DNA of 64,000 bases from the NCBI GenBank assembly GCA_016872115.1, contig VHBC01000002.1, forward strand, positions 124,001 through 188,000. Direction: 5' to 3'. The notes below the pieces were generated by a model. It was given only the letters and a program-made list of their open reading frames with translations, searched no databases and had not been told where the DNA came from. This document shows, one piece after another, positions 7,187 to 16,142 of the stretch (positions within the stretch are counted from its first letter, which is position 1; each line of letters begins with the position of its first letter). A program made the translations under genes and the position numbers. Source of the stretch: Sphingomonadales bacterium. GTDB taxonomy: Bacteria; Bacteroidota; Bacteroidia; Flavobacteriales_D; Crocinitomicaceae.

Positions 7187-9004
7187 ATGAGCATTATTCA
7201 ATTACTTCCCGATCACATCGCCAATCAGATAGCGGCTGGAGAAGTCATTCAACGACCCGCTTCGGTAGCCAAAGAACTGCTCGAAAACGCCGTTGATGCT
7301 GGCGCCACTCAAATCCAATTGGTTGTCAAAGATGCCGGCAAAACCCTTATACAGGTACTTGATAACGGCAAAGGGATGGATGTCCAAGATGCCGAAAATT
7401 GCTTCCTACGACATGCCACTAGCAAGTTAAAAAGTGCTTCCGATTTATTTGCTTTGCAAACCAAAGGATTTAGAGGCGAGGCCTTGGCTTCTATTGCCGC
7501 TATTGCCCATGTAAGCCTCAAAACCCAACAGCATGAGCAGCAAACCGGAATTCAAATTGACATTGAAGGCAACCAAATCAAATCTAAAAAAGAAGTTATT
7601 TGTAAGGCCGGGGCTTCATTTGAGGTAAAAAATTTATTTTACAATGTGCCGGCCAGGCGAAATTTTCTAAAAAGCGATACCATTGAATTAGGGCACATCC
7701 AAACTGAGTTTGAACGCGTTGCTCTTGCCCACCCCGAAATACAATTTAGTTTTCAACACAACGGACAAGAACTCTATCACCTACCTTCAGGTCATTTAAG
7801 GATGCGCTTAGCCACCATTCTTGGGAAAGGAAGCAATGAAAAACTTGTTCCTATAGATGAACAAACTGAAATCGTTCGCATTATCGGCTACGTTGGCAAG
7901 CCAGAACTCTCCAAAAAAAGCCGAGGTGAACAATATTTATTTGTCAATCAACGCTTTTTCAAAGACCCGTACTTCAATCATGCCATTTCGAAAGCTTATG
8001 AGGGCATGATCTCCGATAAGCATCATGCCAGTTATTGCATTTTCTTGGAAGTGGACCCTCAAAAAATCGACGTCAACATCCACCCGACCAAAACAGAAAT
8101 CAAATTTGAGGAGGACCGTTTTATCTATTCTATTTTACTGAGTAGTGTCAGACAAGCACTTGGCAAGCACAATATCTTCCCAACCCTGGATTTTGAATCG
8201 GAAAGTGCCTTTGAAGTACCTTCTGAAATCAGAAAGTCCGAACCTATAGTGCCGCAAATAGATGTTGATCCCACTTACAACCCATTTCAAACCACAACAC
8301 GTCATGGCGGAACCTCTGGGTCGAGCGGTTTCAGCCCGGCATTACAACAAGCAGGTTTCGCAAATCAAAATTCAAGTCCAGAAGACTGGCAAGCATTTTA
8401 TCAAATCACCGAAACGCGAGAAGAACAACCTGTTGAGATTTTTGAAACACAACAAGCAGCACATCAGTTTTTACTGCACGACAAATATTTAGTAAGTCCA
8501 ACAAAATCAGGTTTCCTAATCATCGATATTCGCCGGGCAAAAAACCGCATGATCTTCGATGAATTGATCCAACAATTTGTGTCCCAGCCCTTGTCTTCGC
8601 AGGCCTTGCTGTTTCCTATTGAAAAACCGTTAGCCAAAGCTGCCAAGCTCACTTGGCAAGGCCAACAAAGTCTCTGGAATCAATTGGGTTTTTATTTCCA
8701 AATCCAAGACGACCAACTCATTCTCGAAGCTGTTCCTGCGCTACTTTCTCAAGCTGACCTTGACCCCTGCTTAGATGAACTCACAGATGCTGCTTCATAC
8801 GCAGATATTTCTGGCGGAGACATCGCACATTTCCTTGTCGCTAAATTGGCCTATTTTGGTTCCAAGCCATTTAGGCTGCAGCACAAAGAAGAAATCGAAC
8901 ACTTCGTAGAAGCACTTTTTCAATGCCCACAACACAGCCACACACCAAATGGCAAAGCGGTCATGTATACGCTTGGCCTTGATGAACTCGCTAAAAAATT
9001 CTAA
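7187..9004 (+). CDS. mutL: DNA mismatch repair protein MutL with degenerate endonuclease motif
   Basis: 605 aa. It couples MutS mismatch recognition to strand removal. The N-terminal GHKL ATPase is intact: E30 and N34 in KELLENAVDAGAT, D-N-G-K-G-M at 59-64, GFRGEAL at 94-100. The transducer domain follows (NVHPTK-like NIHPTKTEIKF). A variable linker covers about 335-410 and the dimerisation domain runs to the end. Where endonuclease MutLs carry DQHA(X)2E(X)4E, this protein reads DIRRAKNRMIFDE (447-459), losing the Gln, His and first Glu. The C-terminal CPQHSHTPNGKA region is also atypical. It is probably nuclease-inactive. It is followed closely by the rhomboid genes. Confidence 0.94.
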   Translation: MSIIQLLPDHIANQIAAGEVIQRPASVAKELLENAVDAGATQIQLVVKDAGKTLIQVLDNGKGMDVQDAENCFLRHATSKLKSASDLFALQTKGFRGEALASIAAIAHVSLKTQQHEQQTGIQIDIEGNQIKSKKEVICKAGASFEVKNLFYNVPARRNFLKSDTIELGHIQTEFERVALAHPEIQFSFQHNGQELYHLPSGHLRMRLATILGKGSNEKLVPIDEQTEIVRIIGYVGKPELSKKSRGEQYLFVNQRFFKDPYFNHAISKAYEGMISDKHHASYCIFLEVDPQKIDVNIHPTKTEIKFEEDRFIYSILLSSVRQALGKHNIFPTLDFESESAFEVPSEIRKSEPIVPQIDVDPTYNPFQTTTRHGGTSGSSGFSPALQQAGFANQNSSPEDWQAFYQITETREEQPVEIFETQQAAHQFLLHDKYLVSPTKSGFLIIDIRRAKNRMIFDELIQQFVSQPLSSQALLFPIEKPLAKAAKLTWQGQQSLWNQLGFYFQIQDDQLILEAVPALLSQADLDPCLDELTDAASYADISGGDIAHFLVAKLAYFGSKPFRLQHKEEIEHFVEALFQCPQHSHTPNGKAVMYTLGLDELAKKF

Positions 9005-9006
9005 AT

Positions 9007-9795
9007 ATGTTTCAGAACCTTCCGCAAGTCACCAAAAATATTCTACTGCTCAATATCGCTTTTTTTGTAGCGAGTTTATTACTTAAAAATCAAGGTATCG
9101 ACCTTGTACAATCACTTGGCGCGCATTATATCAATTCACCATTTTTTCAGCCCTTTCAGGTAGTGACGCATTTTTTCATGCACAGCACCGAGAATTTTCT
9201 GCATATTTTCTTCAATATGTGGTTGTTTGCCATGTTGGGTGCATTCTTGGAAAATATCTGGGGGGCCAAGCGCTTTTTTATTTTCTACTTCGTGAGTGCA
9301 ATGGGTTCTTTTGCACTTTATAACATGATCGGCTTTATAGAAATAATGAACCTCAAAGCCCAACTTGCCAGCCAAATTGACCTCGATCAATTCAATTATT
9401 TCTTAACGCACCGCATCGATTACAACGGCGATACTTTAAATCAAATCAACGCTTACCTCAATGAAACTGAAATCAAACCGGGCCCACATTTTCAAGAGCA
9501 AATCTCAACCTATATCGGCAAATCCTTTACACCAATGGTGGGTGCATCGGGCGGCGTTTTTGGCATCATGACCGCTTTTGCGCTTTTGTTTCCCAATACA
9601 GAATTCAGGCTTTATTTTGCTATTCCCATTAAGGCCAAGTATTTTGTGGCGGGCTATTTCCTGCTCGAGCTTTACCTTGCTTTTCAAAATCAGGTTGGCG
9701 ACAACGTAGCACACTTAGCACATGTTGGTGGCGCCTTTGCAGGAGCCATAATGGTAATGATTTGGCGAAAAAACGACCGTTCAAATTTTTGGTAA
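9007..9795 (+). CDS. Rhomboid family intramembrane serine protease (first copy)
   Basis: 262 aa integral membrane protease, S54 family. About six transmembrane segments. The catalytic serine is in GASGG (S181) and the catalytic histidine in HLAHVGG (H239). The family HF-H-M-H-x-N-style segment is visible (FFMHSTENFLHIFFNMW, about residues 56-72). A hydrophilic loop of about 55 aa (about 112-172) sits between the second and third transmembrane regions and is longer than in the neighbouring paralogue. It starts two bases after the mutL stop. Substrates are unknown. Confidence 0.88.
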   Translation: MFQNLPQVTKNILLLNIAFFVASLLLKNQGIDLVQSLGAHYINSPFFQPFQVVTHFFMHSTENFLHIFFNMWLFAMLGAFLENIWGAKRFFIFYFVSAMGSFALYNMIGFIEIMNLKAQLASQIDLDQFNYFLTHRIDYNGDTLNQINAYLNETEIKPGPHFQEQISTYIGKSFTPMVGASGGVFGIMTAFALLFPNTEFRLYFAIPIKAKYFVAGYFLLELYLAFQNQVGDNVAHLAHVGGAFAGAIMVMIWRKNDRSNFW

Positions 9796-9813
9796 ATTTT
9801 CTTTTCTATCAAA

Positions 9814-10707
9814 ATGAATCAACTCATAGACCAAATCAAAATGCAATACCGTAATGGCTCGATGACTATTCGACTCATTATTGTCAATTTGGGGGTGTTT
9901 TTTGTTATTCAGTTCTTAGATGCCATTCATAGGTTGCAATTTGCGTCTCCCGAAATTGGCTTGCCTCTTGAGCAAGTTCCAATTCGTTGGACGACCTATC
10001 TATTTGCTTTGCCTGGTTCAATTTCAGAACTCACCTTGCAACCTTGGACTGTTGTAAGTTCGCTTTTTGCGCATTTTGGCTTTTGGCATTTAATAAGCAA
10101 TTTGCTTTTTCTATATTTTGCCGGCAGCACCTACGAAAAATTCTACGGAGCAAAAAGAATGTTGCATTTATATCTATTGGGTGGCATAGCCGGTAATTTT
10201 ACAGAGGTACTCGCTCATCTGATCTTTCCGGCGCTGCAAGGAAGTTATTTTTCAGTAGTTGGCGCTTCGGGTTCCATCATGGCTATTTTTATGGCCCTTG
10301 CTCTTGGCCAACCACAACTCCAGGTGCAACTTTTTGGCCTATTTCCATTAAGAATTTATATGCTTGCCATTTTCTTTTTCCTTAAAGACCTAAGTTCTGT
10401 CGGAACCTTAGACAGCGTTGCGCATTTTGCACACATTGGCGGGGCACTTTTCGGTATTTGGAGTATCCAACAATTTTGGCATGTTCGCTTATCAAGACCC
10501 TGGCTTGGAATTCAAATCAAAAGAGACCAACCCCGAATGAAAGTTAAAAAAGGTGGCCGACCGCTCACCGACGAACAATTTCGAGCAAAAAAACAAGAAA
10601 AACAGGTTCGCTTAGATGCCATTTTAGATAAAATTTCCAAAAAGGGCTACGATGCACTTTCCAAGGACGAGAAAGATTTTTTATTTCAACAAAGCAAAGA
10701 TGTCTAG
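9814..10707 (+). CDS. Rhomboid family intramembrane serine protease (second copy)
   Basis: 297 aa. Catalytic serine in GASGS (S152) and histidine in HFAHIGG (H207). The H-L-I-S-N-L-L-F motif is present near residue 90. After the last transmembrane segment comes a basic cytoplasmic tail of about 65 aa. Its end (RLDAILDKISKKGYDALSKDEKDFLF) is a short helical motif common on Bacteroidota rhomboids. The stop overlaps the start of the next gene by 8 bases, so it belongs to the same run. Likely a paralogue of the preceding gene rather than a recent duplicate, since sequence similarity is limited to the core motifs. Confidence 0.88.
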   Translation: MNQLIDQIKMQYRNGSMTIRLIIVNLGVFFVIQFLDAIHRLQFASPEIGLPLEQVPIRWTTYLFALPGSISELTLQPWTVVSSLFAHFGFWHLISNLLFLYFAGSTYEKFYGAKRMLHLYLLGGIAGNFTEVLAHLIFPALQGSYFSVVGASGSIMAIFMALALGQPQLQVQLFGLFPLRIYMLAIFFFLKDLSSVGTLDSVAHFAHIGGALFGIWSIQQFWHVRLSRPWLGIQIKRDQPRMKVKKGGRPLTDEQFRAKKQEKQVRLDAILDKISKKGYDALSKDEKDFLFQQSKDV

Positions 10708-11818
10708 GCCACTCCGCAAGCTTTTCTCGGCCCCATCTAAGTTGGCAACAGCAATAACTCTAATTGGCTTGCTTTTAAGCTATTTGGCTCCATTTATTCA
10801 TCCATCTACCATTCCGTCTTTGCCTTTCTTTGGCCTGAGTTATCCCATTTTTTTGTTCCTGACGCTGGCTTGGTTGGTTATTTGGGCATTTTGGCGCTCA
10901 AAGTGGGCCATTTATTGCCTTGTTACTTTGCTCATTGGAGGTAAACTCCATTTTCGAAACTTTTCCACGAGCGCTACCGATAACGCTACCCAGATGGCAA
11001 CCGGACTAAAAGTACTGAGCTACAACGTCAGGCTATTTGATTTATTCAATCCTTCATTTAATGACGCGTTGAGCTCCAGAAACGCGATTTTTCAGTTTTT
11101 AGCATCCGAACAACCAGACGTATTGTGTCTTCAGGAATTTTACCGTCAGGACAAACCCACGCGCTTTGAAATCATGGACTCCCTGAATCGCATCATGCAA
11201 ACCAAAGACTATCATGAACGCAGTGCCCACAAAAGACGAACCAAAGAAAATTACGGCATTGCATTGTTTTCAAAATATCCAATGATTGCTCGTGGAGATG
11301 TCATGTTTGAAGCACAAGGCGAACAAGATTTCAATTACTGCATTTTTGCAGATATTGTCAAAAATCAAGATACCTTTCGTATTTACAACGTCCACTTACA
11401 ATCGATACGTTTAAATTCTGATCCTCACATCGAAGGCGAAGAAATGCAGACATACAGTAGTAAAAAAGGGATGATTGCCGCTTACCGAAAATTGCGTAGC
11501 GCCTTTAAGAAGCGCGCAGATCAGGCGCGCAGAGTGGTTGAACACCTCAAAAGCTCGCCATATCCCGTCATTGTTTGTGGCGATTTTAACGATACACCAA
11601 TGTCTTATACCTACAATCAGTTTCAGTTGATTCTGCTAGACGCCTTCAGAGGAAATGGTTTGGGCTTGGGCACTACCTATGTTGGTCGTTTACCTGCGGG
11701 CCGCATAGATTACCTCTTTTACAGCCCCACACTCAGTGTGAGTCATTATAAAATTCAAAGAAAAACCAGCAGTGACCACCGTGCGATCAGCTGTGTTTTT
11801 CATCAAAATAAATCATGA
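10700..11818 (+). CDS. Endonuclease/exonuclease/phosphatase (EEP) family membrane protein
   Basis: 372 aa from the ATG at 10700 (MSRPLRKLF); a longer frame opens at 10652 but overlaps the rhomboid gene by 56 bases. Two or three transmembrane helices (about 15-85) precede an EEP domain (about 105-370). The motifs are LSYNVRLFD, Q-E-F at the metal-binding Glu, CGDFNDTP (catalytic Asp/Asn) and the final SSDHRAI (Asp-His pair). Members hydrolyse phosphodiesters of DNA, RNA, phosphoinositides or sphingomyelin, and the substrate here is unknown. The membrane anchor puts the active domain at the envelope. Confidence 0.85.
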   Translation: MSRPLRKLFSAPSKLATAITLIGLLLSYLAPFIHPSTIPSLPFFGLSYPIFLFLTLAWLVIWAFWRSKWAIYCLVTLLIGGKLHFRNFSTSATDNATQMATGLKVLSYNVRLFDLFNPSFNDALSSRNAIFQFLASEQPDVLCLQEFYRQDKPTRFEIMDSLNRIMQTKDYHERSAHKRRTKENYGIALFSKYPMIARGDVMFEAQGEQDFNYCIFADIVKNQDTFRIYNVHLQSIRLNSDPHIEGEEMQTYSSKKGMIAAYRKLRSAFKKRADQARRVVEHLKSSPYPVIVCGDFNDTPMSYTYNQFQLILLDAFRGNGLGLGTTYVGRLPAGRIDYLFYSPTLSVSHYKIQRKTSSDHRAISCVFHQNKS

Positions 11819-12372
11819 TTGCCCTCATAGATTGCGGATCTTCGAAAACGCTAGCCATTGCTTCAGCCATAGAAGAATACAGTGACGTGCAAGTCATTGG
11901 CCTCTTTGACTTCAAAGAGACCATGAGTAGTGAATTTGACGGCATTGTTATTTCAGGGGCACCAATATTACTCACTGAAATTGATCCACAACCGTATATG
12001 AAGCACTTTGAATGGGTCAAAAATTATCAAAAACCGCTGCTCGGTATATGTTTCGGGCATCAAATCCTTGGGTTGTTGCATGGTGCGCGGATTTCGCGGA
12101 TGCGAGAAGACCGTAATTTTCAAGAAATTGAAATAATCCGTGATGACATACTATTTGAAAGGCTGCCAGATATTTTTGACATGCAAGAAGATCATTGCGA
12201 ACACATCTCACTTCCCAATGGCTTTGAATTACTCGCTTGTTCAGATGCGTGTATCAATGAAGCCATGAAACATAAAGAGAAACCACATTATGGAGTGCAG
12301 TTTCATCCGGAAGTTTCAGGGAATTTTGGGCATGTATTGTTGGCCAATTTTGCCAATATGGTACAAGGCTAG
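11815..12372 (+). CDS. Stand-alone class I glutamine amidotransferase, GuaA-N-like
   Basis: 185 aa, a single glutaminase domain with the full catalytic triad: Cys79 in GICFGHQ, His164 and Glu166 in VQFHPEV. It resembles the N-terminal glutaminase half of GMP synthase but has no synthetase domain after it. It would release ammonia from glutamine for an unidentified partner; the partner is not in this window. It overlaps the EEP gene by 4 bases (ATGA). Its stop directly abuts the convergent stop of the Crp/Fnr gene with no gap. Confidence 0.8.
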   Translation: MIALIDCGSSKTLAIASAIEEYSDVQVIGLFDFKETMSSEFDGIVISGAPILLTEIDPQPYMKHFEWVKNYQKPLLGICFGHQILGLLHGARISRMREDRNFQEIEIIRDDILFERLPDIFDMQEDHCEHISLPNGFELLACSDACINEAMKHKEKPHYGVQFHPEVSGNFGHVLLANFANMVQG

Positions 12373-13014
12373 TTATTTACCAGCTATTTGTAAAATACGC
12401 TTTTTGTCGCGTATAAAAATTTTACGTGTCTGGACCTCAATAATGCCTTCTTCCTTGAAGTCCTTGAGTAAACGTATCAGCGTTTCGGTTGCCGTACCTA
12501 CAAAATTGGCAAGATCTTCACGGCTGAGATTGATTGGTTCGTTATCAAATACATCGATAAGAATCAGCATGGTAAACGCCAAGCGTTCACGAACTGACTT
12601 CTGAGCCATATTGGTGATGAAATCAGCGCGGTCTGCTAATTCTTTTGACAATTCTTTGATGATCCCATTGCGCAATACCGGATTGGTATCCATCAGGTTC
12701 AGGAAATCTTCTTTACCAATGAAGCAAATATTGCTTTCTTCGAGGGCTTCAGCAGCCACTTTATAAGGCTCCTCGGTAAACATGGCTCTAAAACCAACCA
12801 TTTCGCCCGCTTTAGCAATGTGAATGATTTGTTCTTTGCCTTCGTCGCCGCGTTTGTAAATCTTAACGAGACCTTGATTAATGCAATAGACACCCCTTGG
12901 AAAAGAACCTTCTAAGAAAACCACTTGGTGTTTTTTATATGCACGACATGACCAATTTAAATCTAATGGACCTAAATTAGTTATAATACCACCTTTTAAA
13001 TCTCCGTTTCCCAC
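12373..13014 (-). CDS. Crp/Fnr family transcriptional regulator
   Basis: 213 aa. A cyclic-nucleotide-binding-like beta-barrel (about 25-130; FLEGSFPRGVYCINQGLVKIYKRG) is followed by a dimerisation helix and a winged helix-turn-helix (about 150-205; LSREDLANFVGTATETLIRLL). Cysteines are scattered, with no Fnr-type N-terminal cysteine cluster, so oxygen sensing by Fe-S is unlikely. The start is GTG (13014): an in-frame TAA lies four codons upstream. A TAATTTCG element (13019-13026) ends four bases before the GTG, pointing to a leaderless mRNA. Target genes are unknown. Confidence 0.9.
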   Translation of the reverse strand: MGNGDLKGGIITNLGPLDLNWSCRAYKKHQVVFLEGSFPRGVYCINQGLVKIYKRGDEGKEQIIHIAKAGEMVGFRAMFTEEPYKVAAEALEESNICFIGKEDFLNLMDTNPVLRNGIIKELSKELADRADFITNMAQKSVRERLAFTMLILIDVFDNEPINLSREDLANFVGTATETLIRLLKDFKEEGIIEVQTRKIFIRDKKRILQIAGK

Positions 13015-13018
13015 AAAA

Positions 13019-13026
13019 CGAAATTA
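13019..13026 (-). promoter_or_regulatory. Minus-7 element of the crp/fnr gene, leaderless type
   Basis: TAATTTCG on the minus strand (7 of 8 to TAnnTTTG), separated from the GTG start by only TTTT. Confidence 0.45.
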
Positions 13027-13049
13027 AATAATTGTTCCGTTTCAGCCAT

Positions 13050-13078
13050 AAAAAAAGGAGGCCTAGGCCTCCTTTTTC
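13050..13078 (-). terminator. Terminator of the T9SS BNR protein gene
   Basis: Perfect stem GGAGGCC/GGCCTCC with a two-base loop, flanked by A and T runs. It lies just past the stop at 13097 (minus strand). It also separates this gene from the downstream crp/fnr gene on the same strand. Confidence 0.8.
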
Positions 13079-13096
13079 ACAAATAATTTATATGAT

Positions 13097-16018
13097 TTAC
13101 AGCTTGATGAATTTGGCTGTATCGTTTTGTTTACCTGAACTAAACTTAACAATGTAAGTTCCTGCAGGTAAATCTGAACTATCTATACTGAGTTCTTGCG
13201 TGCCATCAGCCAATTGTAGCGTTTTGTTCCAAACCAAACGGCCTGTAATTGAGTAAACCTCTACTTGAGCCTTACCACTTTGGGCCAATTCAAATACTAG
13301 GGTTGTATTGTCTTTGGTTGGATTCGGGTATGTACGCAATTTGGTTTTGAATTCGCCACCAGGGGTACCAGAGTTGTTGTTGGTACCAAGATATTGCGTC
13401 GTTCTCCAAATACCGCGACCGAAGGTTCCCAGGTAAATTTCTCCTGGGCGACCATTGCCTTCGTCGAATGAGCGCCAGCTCTGACGCACTTCGTAGACAG
13501 GAGTGCCTTCGAAGCCAGTAGAGGCGTTTTCCCAGGTGGCGCCACCATTTTCTGAAACCCAAGCACCGCTCGATGTTCCAACAACTAAGATATCTGGATC
13601 GTTGCGATCGATGATGCCATCGTAAGTGGCTATGCCAGGCACAATAGCAACCAAGTTGGTAAATGTAGGAGCCGCGGCAGTTGCATTGTTGGTGCGCTTG
13701 TTGGTTCCGTTGAAACCAGCAAAGCAAACGAGGTCGTTGGCATTGTTTGGATTCACAGCAATACCCTCATAGGATGTATTGGTGATTTTGAGGAGGGTAG
13801 TGGCTGTTGGTGGAGTTGTGTTGGCTCCTTGCGTAACATAACCGGCTTTTGAGGCGAAGTTAGGATCACTGGTGTAGATACTACCCAAACCATTTAGGCG
13901 CCAAACGCCGTTTCCTGCACTGATATAGCAGTGGTTGAGGTCACGTGAGAATTCAACATCTACAGAGTTGAATAAGCCGCCGCCAATGCCTTTAGCTAGG
14001 CACAACCATCCAGGATTGGTGACAGAAAAACGGGTTGCGTTGCGCGTTCCCCAGAGCTCACCACCGTTTGCATTGACATAAACCAAGAACCAAGATTGGT
14101 ATGGGTCAGCTATGCGAAGGGTATCCCAGGCAACGTTAAATATGACGGTGTCGTTACCCATTTCAACGGTTTCACCTGTGGCGTTGTTGATACCGAAATT
14201 CACACCGTTTACGGTCAAGGAAGGATCGTAATAAAGGGTGTCATCAAAGTAAAGGTTGGTTGCTGCAGATACTGTAATGGTGTCTCCAGAGGCCATGGAT
14301 GGAATGCGAAGCATATCGCCAGCATCGTAGTTCTTTTTAGGGATGTAAGTTACTGAATCTTTCGAATTTGGGTCAAAATACTCAGCCAAAAAGAGCTCAG
14401 TGTGGAACGGGTGGTTAGGACTGCCGTCGGTACCTGGTGGGTCATAGGTGCCAGGAAGGTTCGGGCTAAAGTTGGTGAAATTGACACCGCGGTCTCCAGA
14501 GCGAGAAATGCTATTATAATAAATAGATGAAAACATCACGTTTGGATTAAAGAAGGAGATTTCACATTCAAAGCCGTCGCCGCCGTTCACTTCACGGAAT
14601 TCATGGTAGGTAGAAAGCGAAAAGTCGTTGTAGAGTGTACCGTTGTCTTGAGTACCTCCCATCACGCGGCCACCCGCATCAAATGCAATACCATAGAATT
14701 GCGTGACGTTATAGCCGCGGTTTGCTGGATACCAAGACTGTCCTTTGTTGTTAGAAACACCTACACCACCGTCATTACCAACATAAAAACGGTTGTTGTT
14801 GTCCCATTTCATTTCATGGTTGTCGGCATGAACATATGTTGGTGAACTTGGATTGACAAACCAAAGCGAAATTTTCTCAAAACCTCCAGACGGCGGGTTA
14901 TTAACTGTTTGTTTCCATTCCCATACATCGATACCACCGATAAGTAAGCGCTCGTTGTCGGTTGGGTCTACAGAAAGTATGCTGTTGTAGGTACCTTGGT
15001 TACGGTAGATATCAAACTCATTTGGAGGACCAGATGCACCAACAAACTGATTCCATGTTTGGCCGTTGTCGTGAGAAACGTGCATGGACATGAGGTTCGA
15101 ATTTGTTCTTGCAGCGTAAAGAGAATAGGCATTGGAACTATTCTTAGTTGGTGAGATGGCATACTCAATGCGGGCAGCACCAGTTGGTACAAGATTATTG
15201 GCAATAGAACCAGATTTGTCCGTGAATGAATTACCACCATCATTGGAAACGAATGTTTTGTTAGCTGCGTAAGCTCCAATGATGACTTGACCGTCTTTGG
15301 AGACTTTTAAAGCAAAGCAACCACCACTTGAGGCTGGTACGTTGGTCATGGAAGCGTCACCGACTTTCCACTTTTTAAGACCGGATGCAGTGGCCATCCA
15401 AACGTAGTTGTCTGCATCAGAACTTGCTACTTCTGTACAGCTTGCTGAACCCGGGACTTTAGTAAAGGTTGCACCAAAGTCAGTCGAACACCATACGCCG
15501 TTTCCGCCCCAACCTTCTTCATTGGAACCAGTTGCCACGTAAAGGGTGTTGTCGGGCGTCATAGTCATACTCGAAATATACGGATTGGCTCCGGCTTCGA
15601 AATAAGGCACAACGCGCTCCCAGAAATTCCCTTTGTTGTTGGAAACGAACAAACCACCTGAAACACCACCGGCCCATACGCGGTTGATATTTGAGCGGTC
15701 TATGCAAATAGCGCGGGTTCTACCGCCGATGTTGTCAGGACCTAAAGATTCAAATAATATTGATTTAGATGTTCCCTTCTTACGGACTTCTTGGTCAATT
15801 TGAGCGAGTGTTTCTGAAGAAACTGGCTCACCAGTATTTACGTCAACGTAACGCGCTTTAATCCAAGCAATGGCATCATCAGAACGACCCTCTTGGAGAA
15901 CTGCTAGGCTTTTTTGACTATAAAATGCCGTTTGTGGCAAGAATTGGAAAGCGGTGTAGGCTAGTGCGAATACACTCGCAACTATCAGAGAACCAAATAC
16001 ATATACCTTTTTATTCAT
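13097..16018 (-). CDS. T9SS-secreted protein with BNR/sortilin-type repeats
   Basis: 973 aa. An N-terminal hydrophobic signal (about 5-25) is followed by repeated BNR-like Asp-box turns (S-N-N-K-G-N-F-W, S-T-D-F-G-A-T-F, S-N-D-G-G-N-S-F, S-E-N-G-G-A-T-W), which suggest one or two beta-propellers of the VPS10/sialidase-like type. The last about 80 residues (RTYPNPTKDNTTLVFE...GTYIVKF...AKFIKL) are a type A T9SS sorting domain, so the protein should cross the outer membrane and be anchored or released. It has no sialidase catalytic arginine triad that I can identify. It is transcribed alone, between lipA and a terminator. Confidence 0.85.
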   Translation of the reverse strand: MNKKVYVFGSLIVASVFALAYTAFQFLPQTAFYSQKSLAVLQEGRSDDAIAWIKARYVDVNTGEPVSSETLAQIDQEVRKKGTSKSILFESLGPDNIGGRTRAICIDRSNINRVWAGGVSGGLFVSNNKGNFWERVVPYFEAGANPYISSMTMTPDNTLYVATGSNEEGWGGNGVWCSTDFGATFTKVPGSASCTEVASSDADNYVWMATASGLKKWKVGDASMTNVPASSGGCFALKVSKDGQVIIGAYAANKTFVSNDGGNSFTDKSGSIANNLVPTGAARIEYAISPTKNSSNAYSLYAARTNSNLMSMHVSHDNGQTWNQFVGASGPPNEFDIYRNQGTYNSILSVDPTDNERLLIGGIDVWEWKQTVNNPPSGGFEKISLWFVNPSSPTYVHADNHEMKWDNNNRFYVGNDGGVGVSNNKGQSWYPANRGYNVTQFYGIAFDAGGRVMGGTQDNGTLYNDFSLSTYHEFREVNGGDGFECEISFFNPNVMFSSIYYNSISRSGDRGVNFTNFSPNLPGTYDPPGTDGSPNHPFHTELFLAEYFDPNSKDSVTYIPKKNYDAGDMLRIPSMASGDTITVSAATNLYFDDTLYYDPSLTVNGVNFGINNATGETVEMGNDTVIFNVAWDTLRIADPYQSWFLVYVNANGGELWGTRNATRFSVTNPGWLCLAKGIGGGLFNSVDVEFSRDLNHCYISAGNGVWRLNGLGSIYTSDPNFASKAGYVTQGANTTPPTATTLLKITNTSYEGIAVNPNNANDLVCFAGFNGTNKRTNNATAAAPTFTNLVAIVPGIATYDGIIDRNDPDILVVGTSSGAWVSENGGATWENASTGFEGTPVYEVRQSWRSFDEGNGRPGEIYLGTFGRGIWRTTQYLGTNNNSGTPGGEFKTKLRTYPNPTKDNTTLVFELAQSGKAQVEVYSITGRLVWNKTLQLADGTQELSIDSSDLPAGTYIVKFSSGKQNDTAKFIKL

Positions 16019-16049
16019 AACAAATTTTTAAGTGTGCATGATTAGTCGA

Positions 16050-16073
16050 CTAAATTAAGAAATATTCTCTTAA
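16050..16073 (-). promoter_or_regulatory. Putative promoter region of the T9SS BNR gene
   Basis: TAATTTAG on the minus strand (16057-16050; 7 of 8 to TAnnTTTG), 31 bases before the ATG. It is overlapped by TTAAGA-N7-TCTTAA (16055-16073), a possible operator. The rest of the 124-base gap is A/T-rich with no gene. Confidence 0.35.
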
Positions 16074-16142
16074 TAATGATTCTAGATGTAAGGCTTTTAC
16101 ACAATTTTTTCATAATTTTTTTTTATTGCGTTATTCCTTGTT

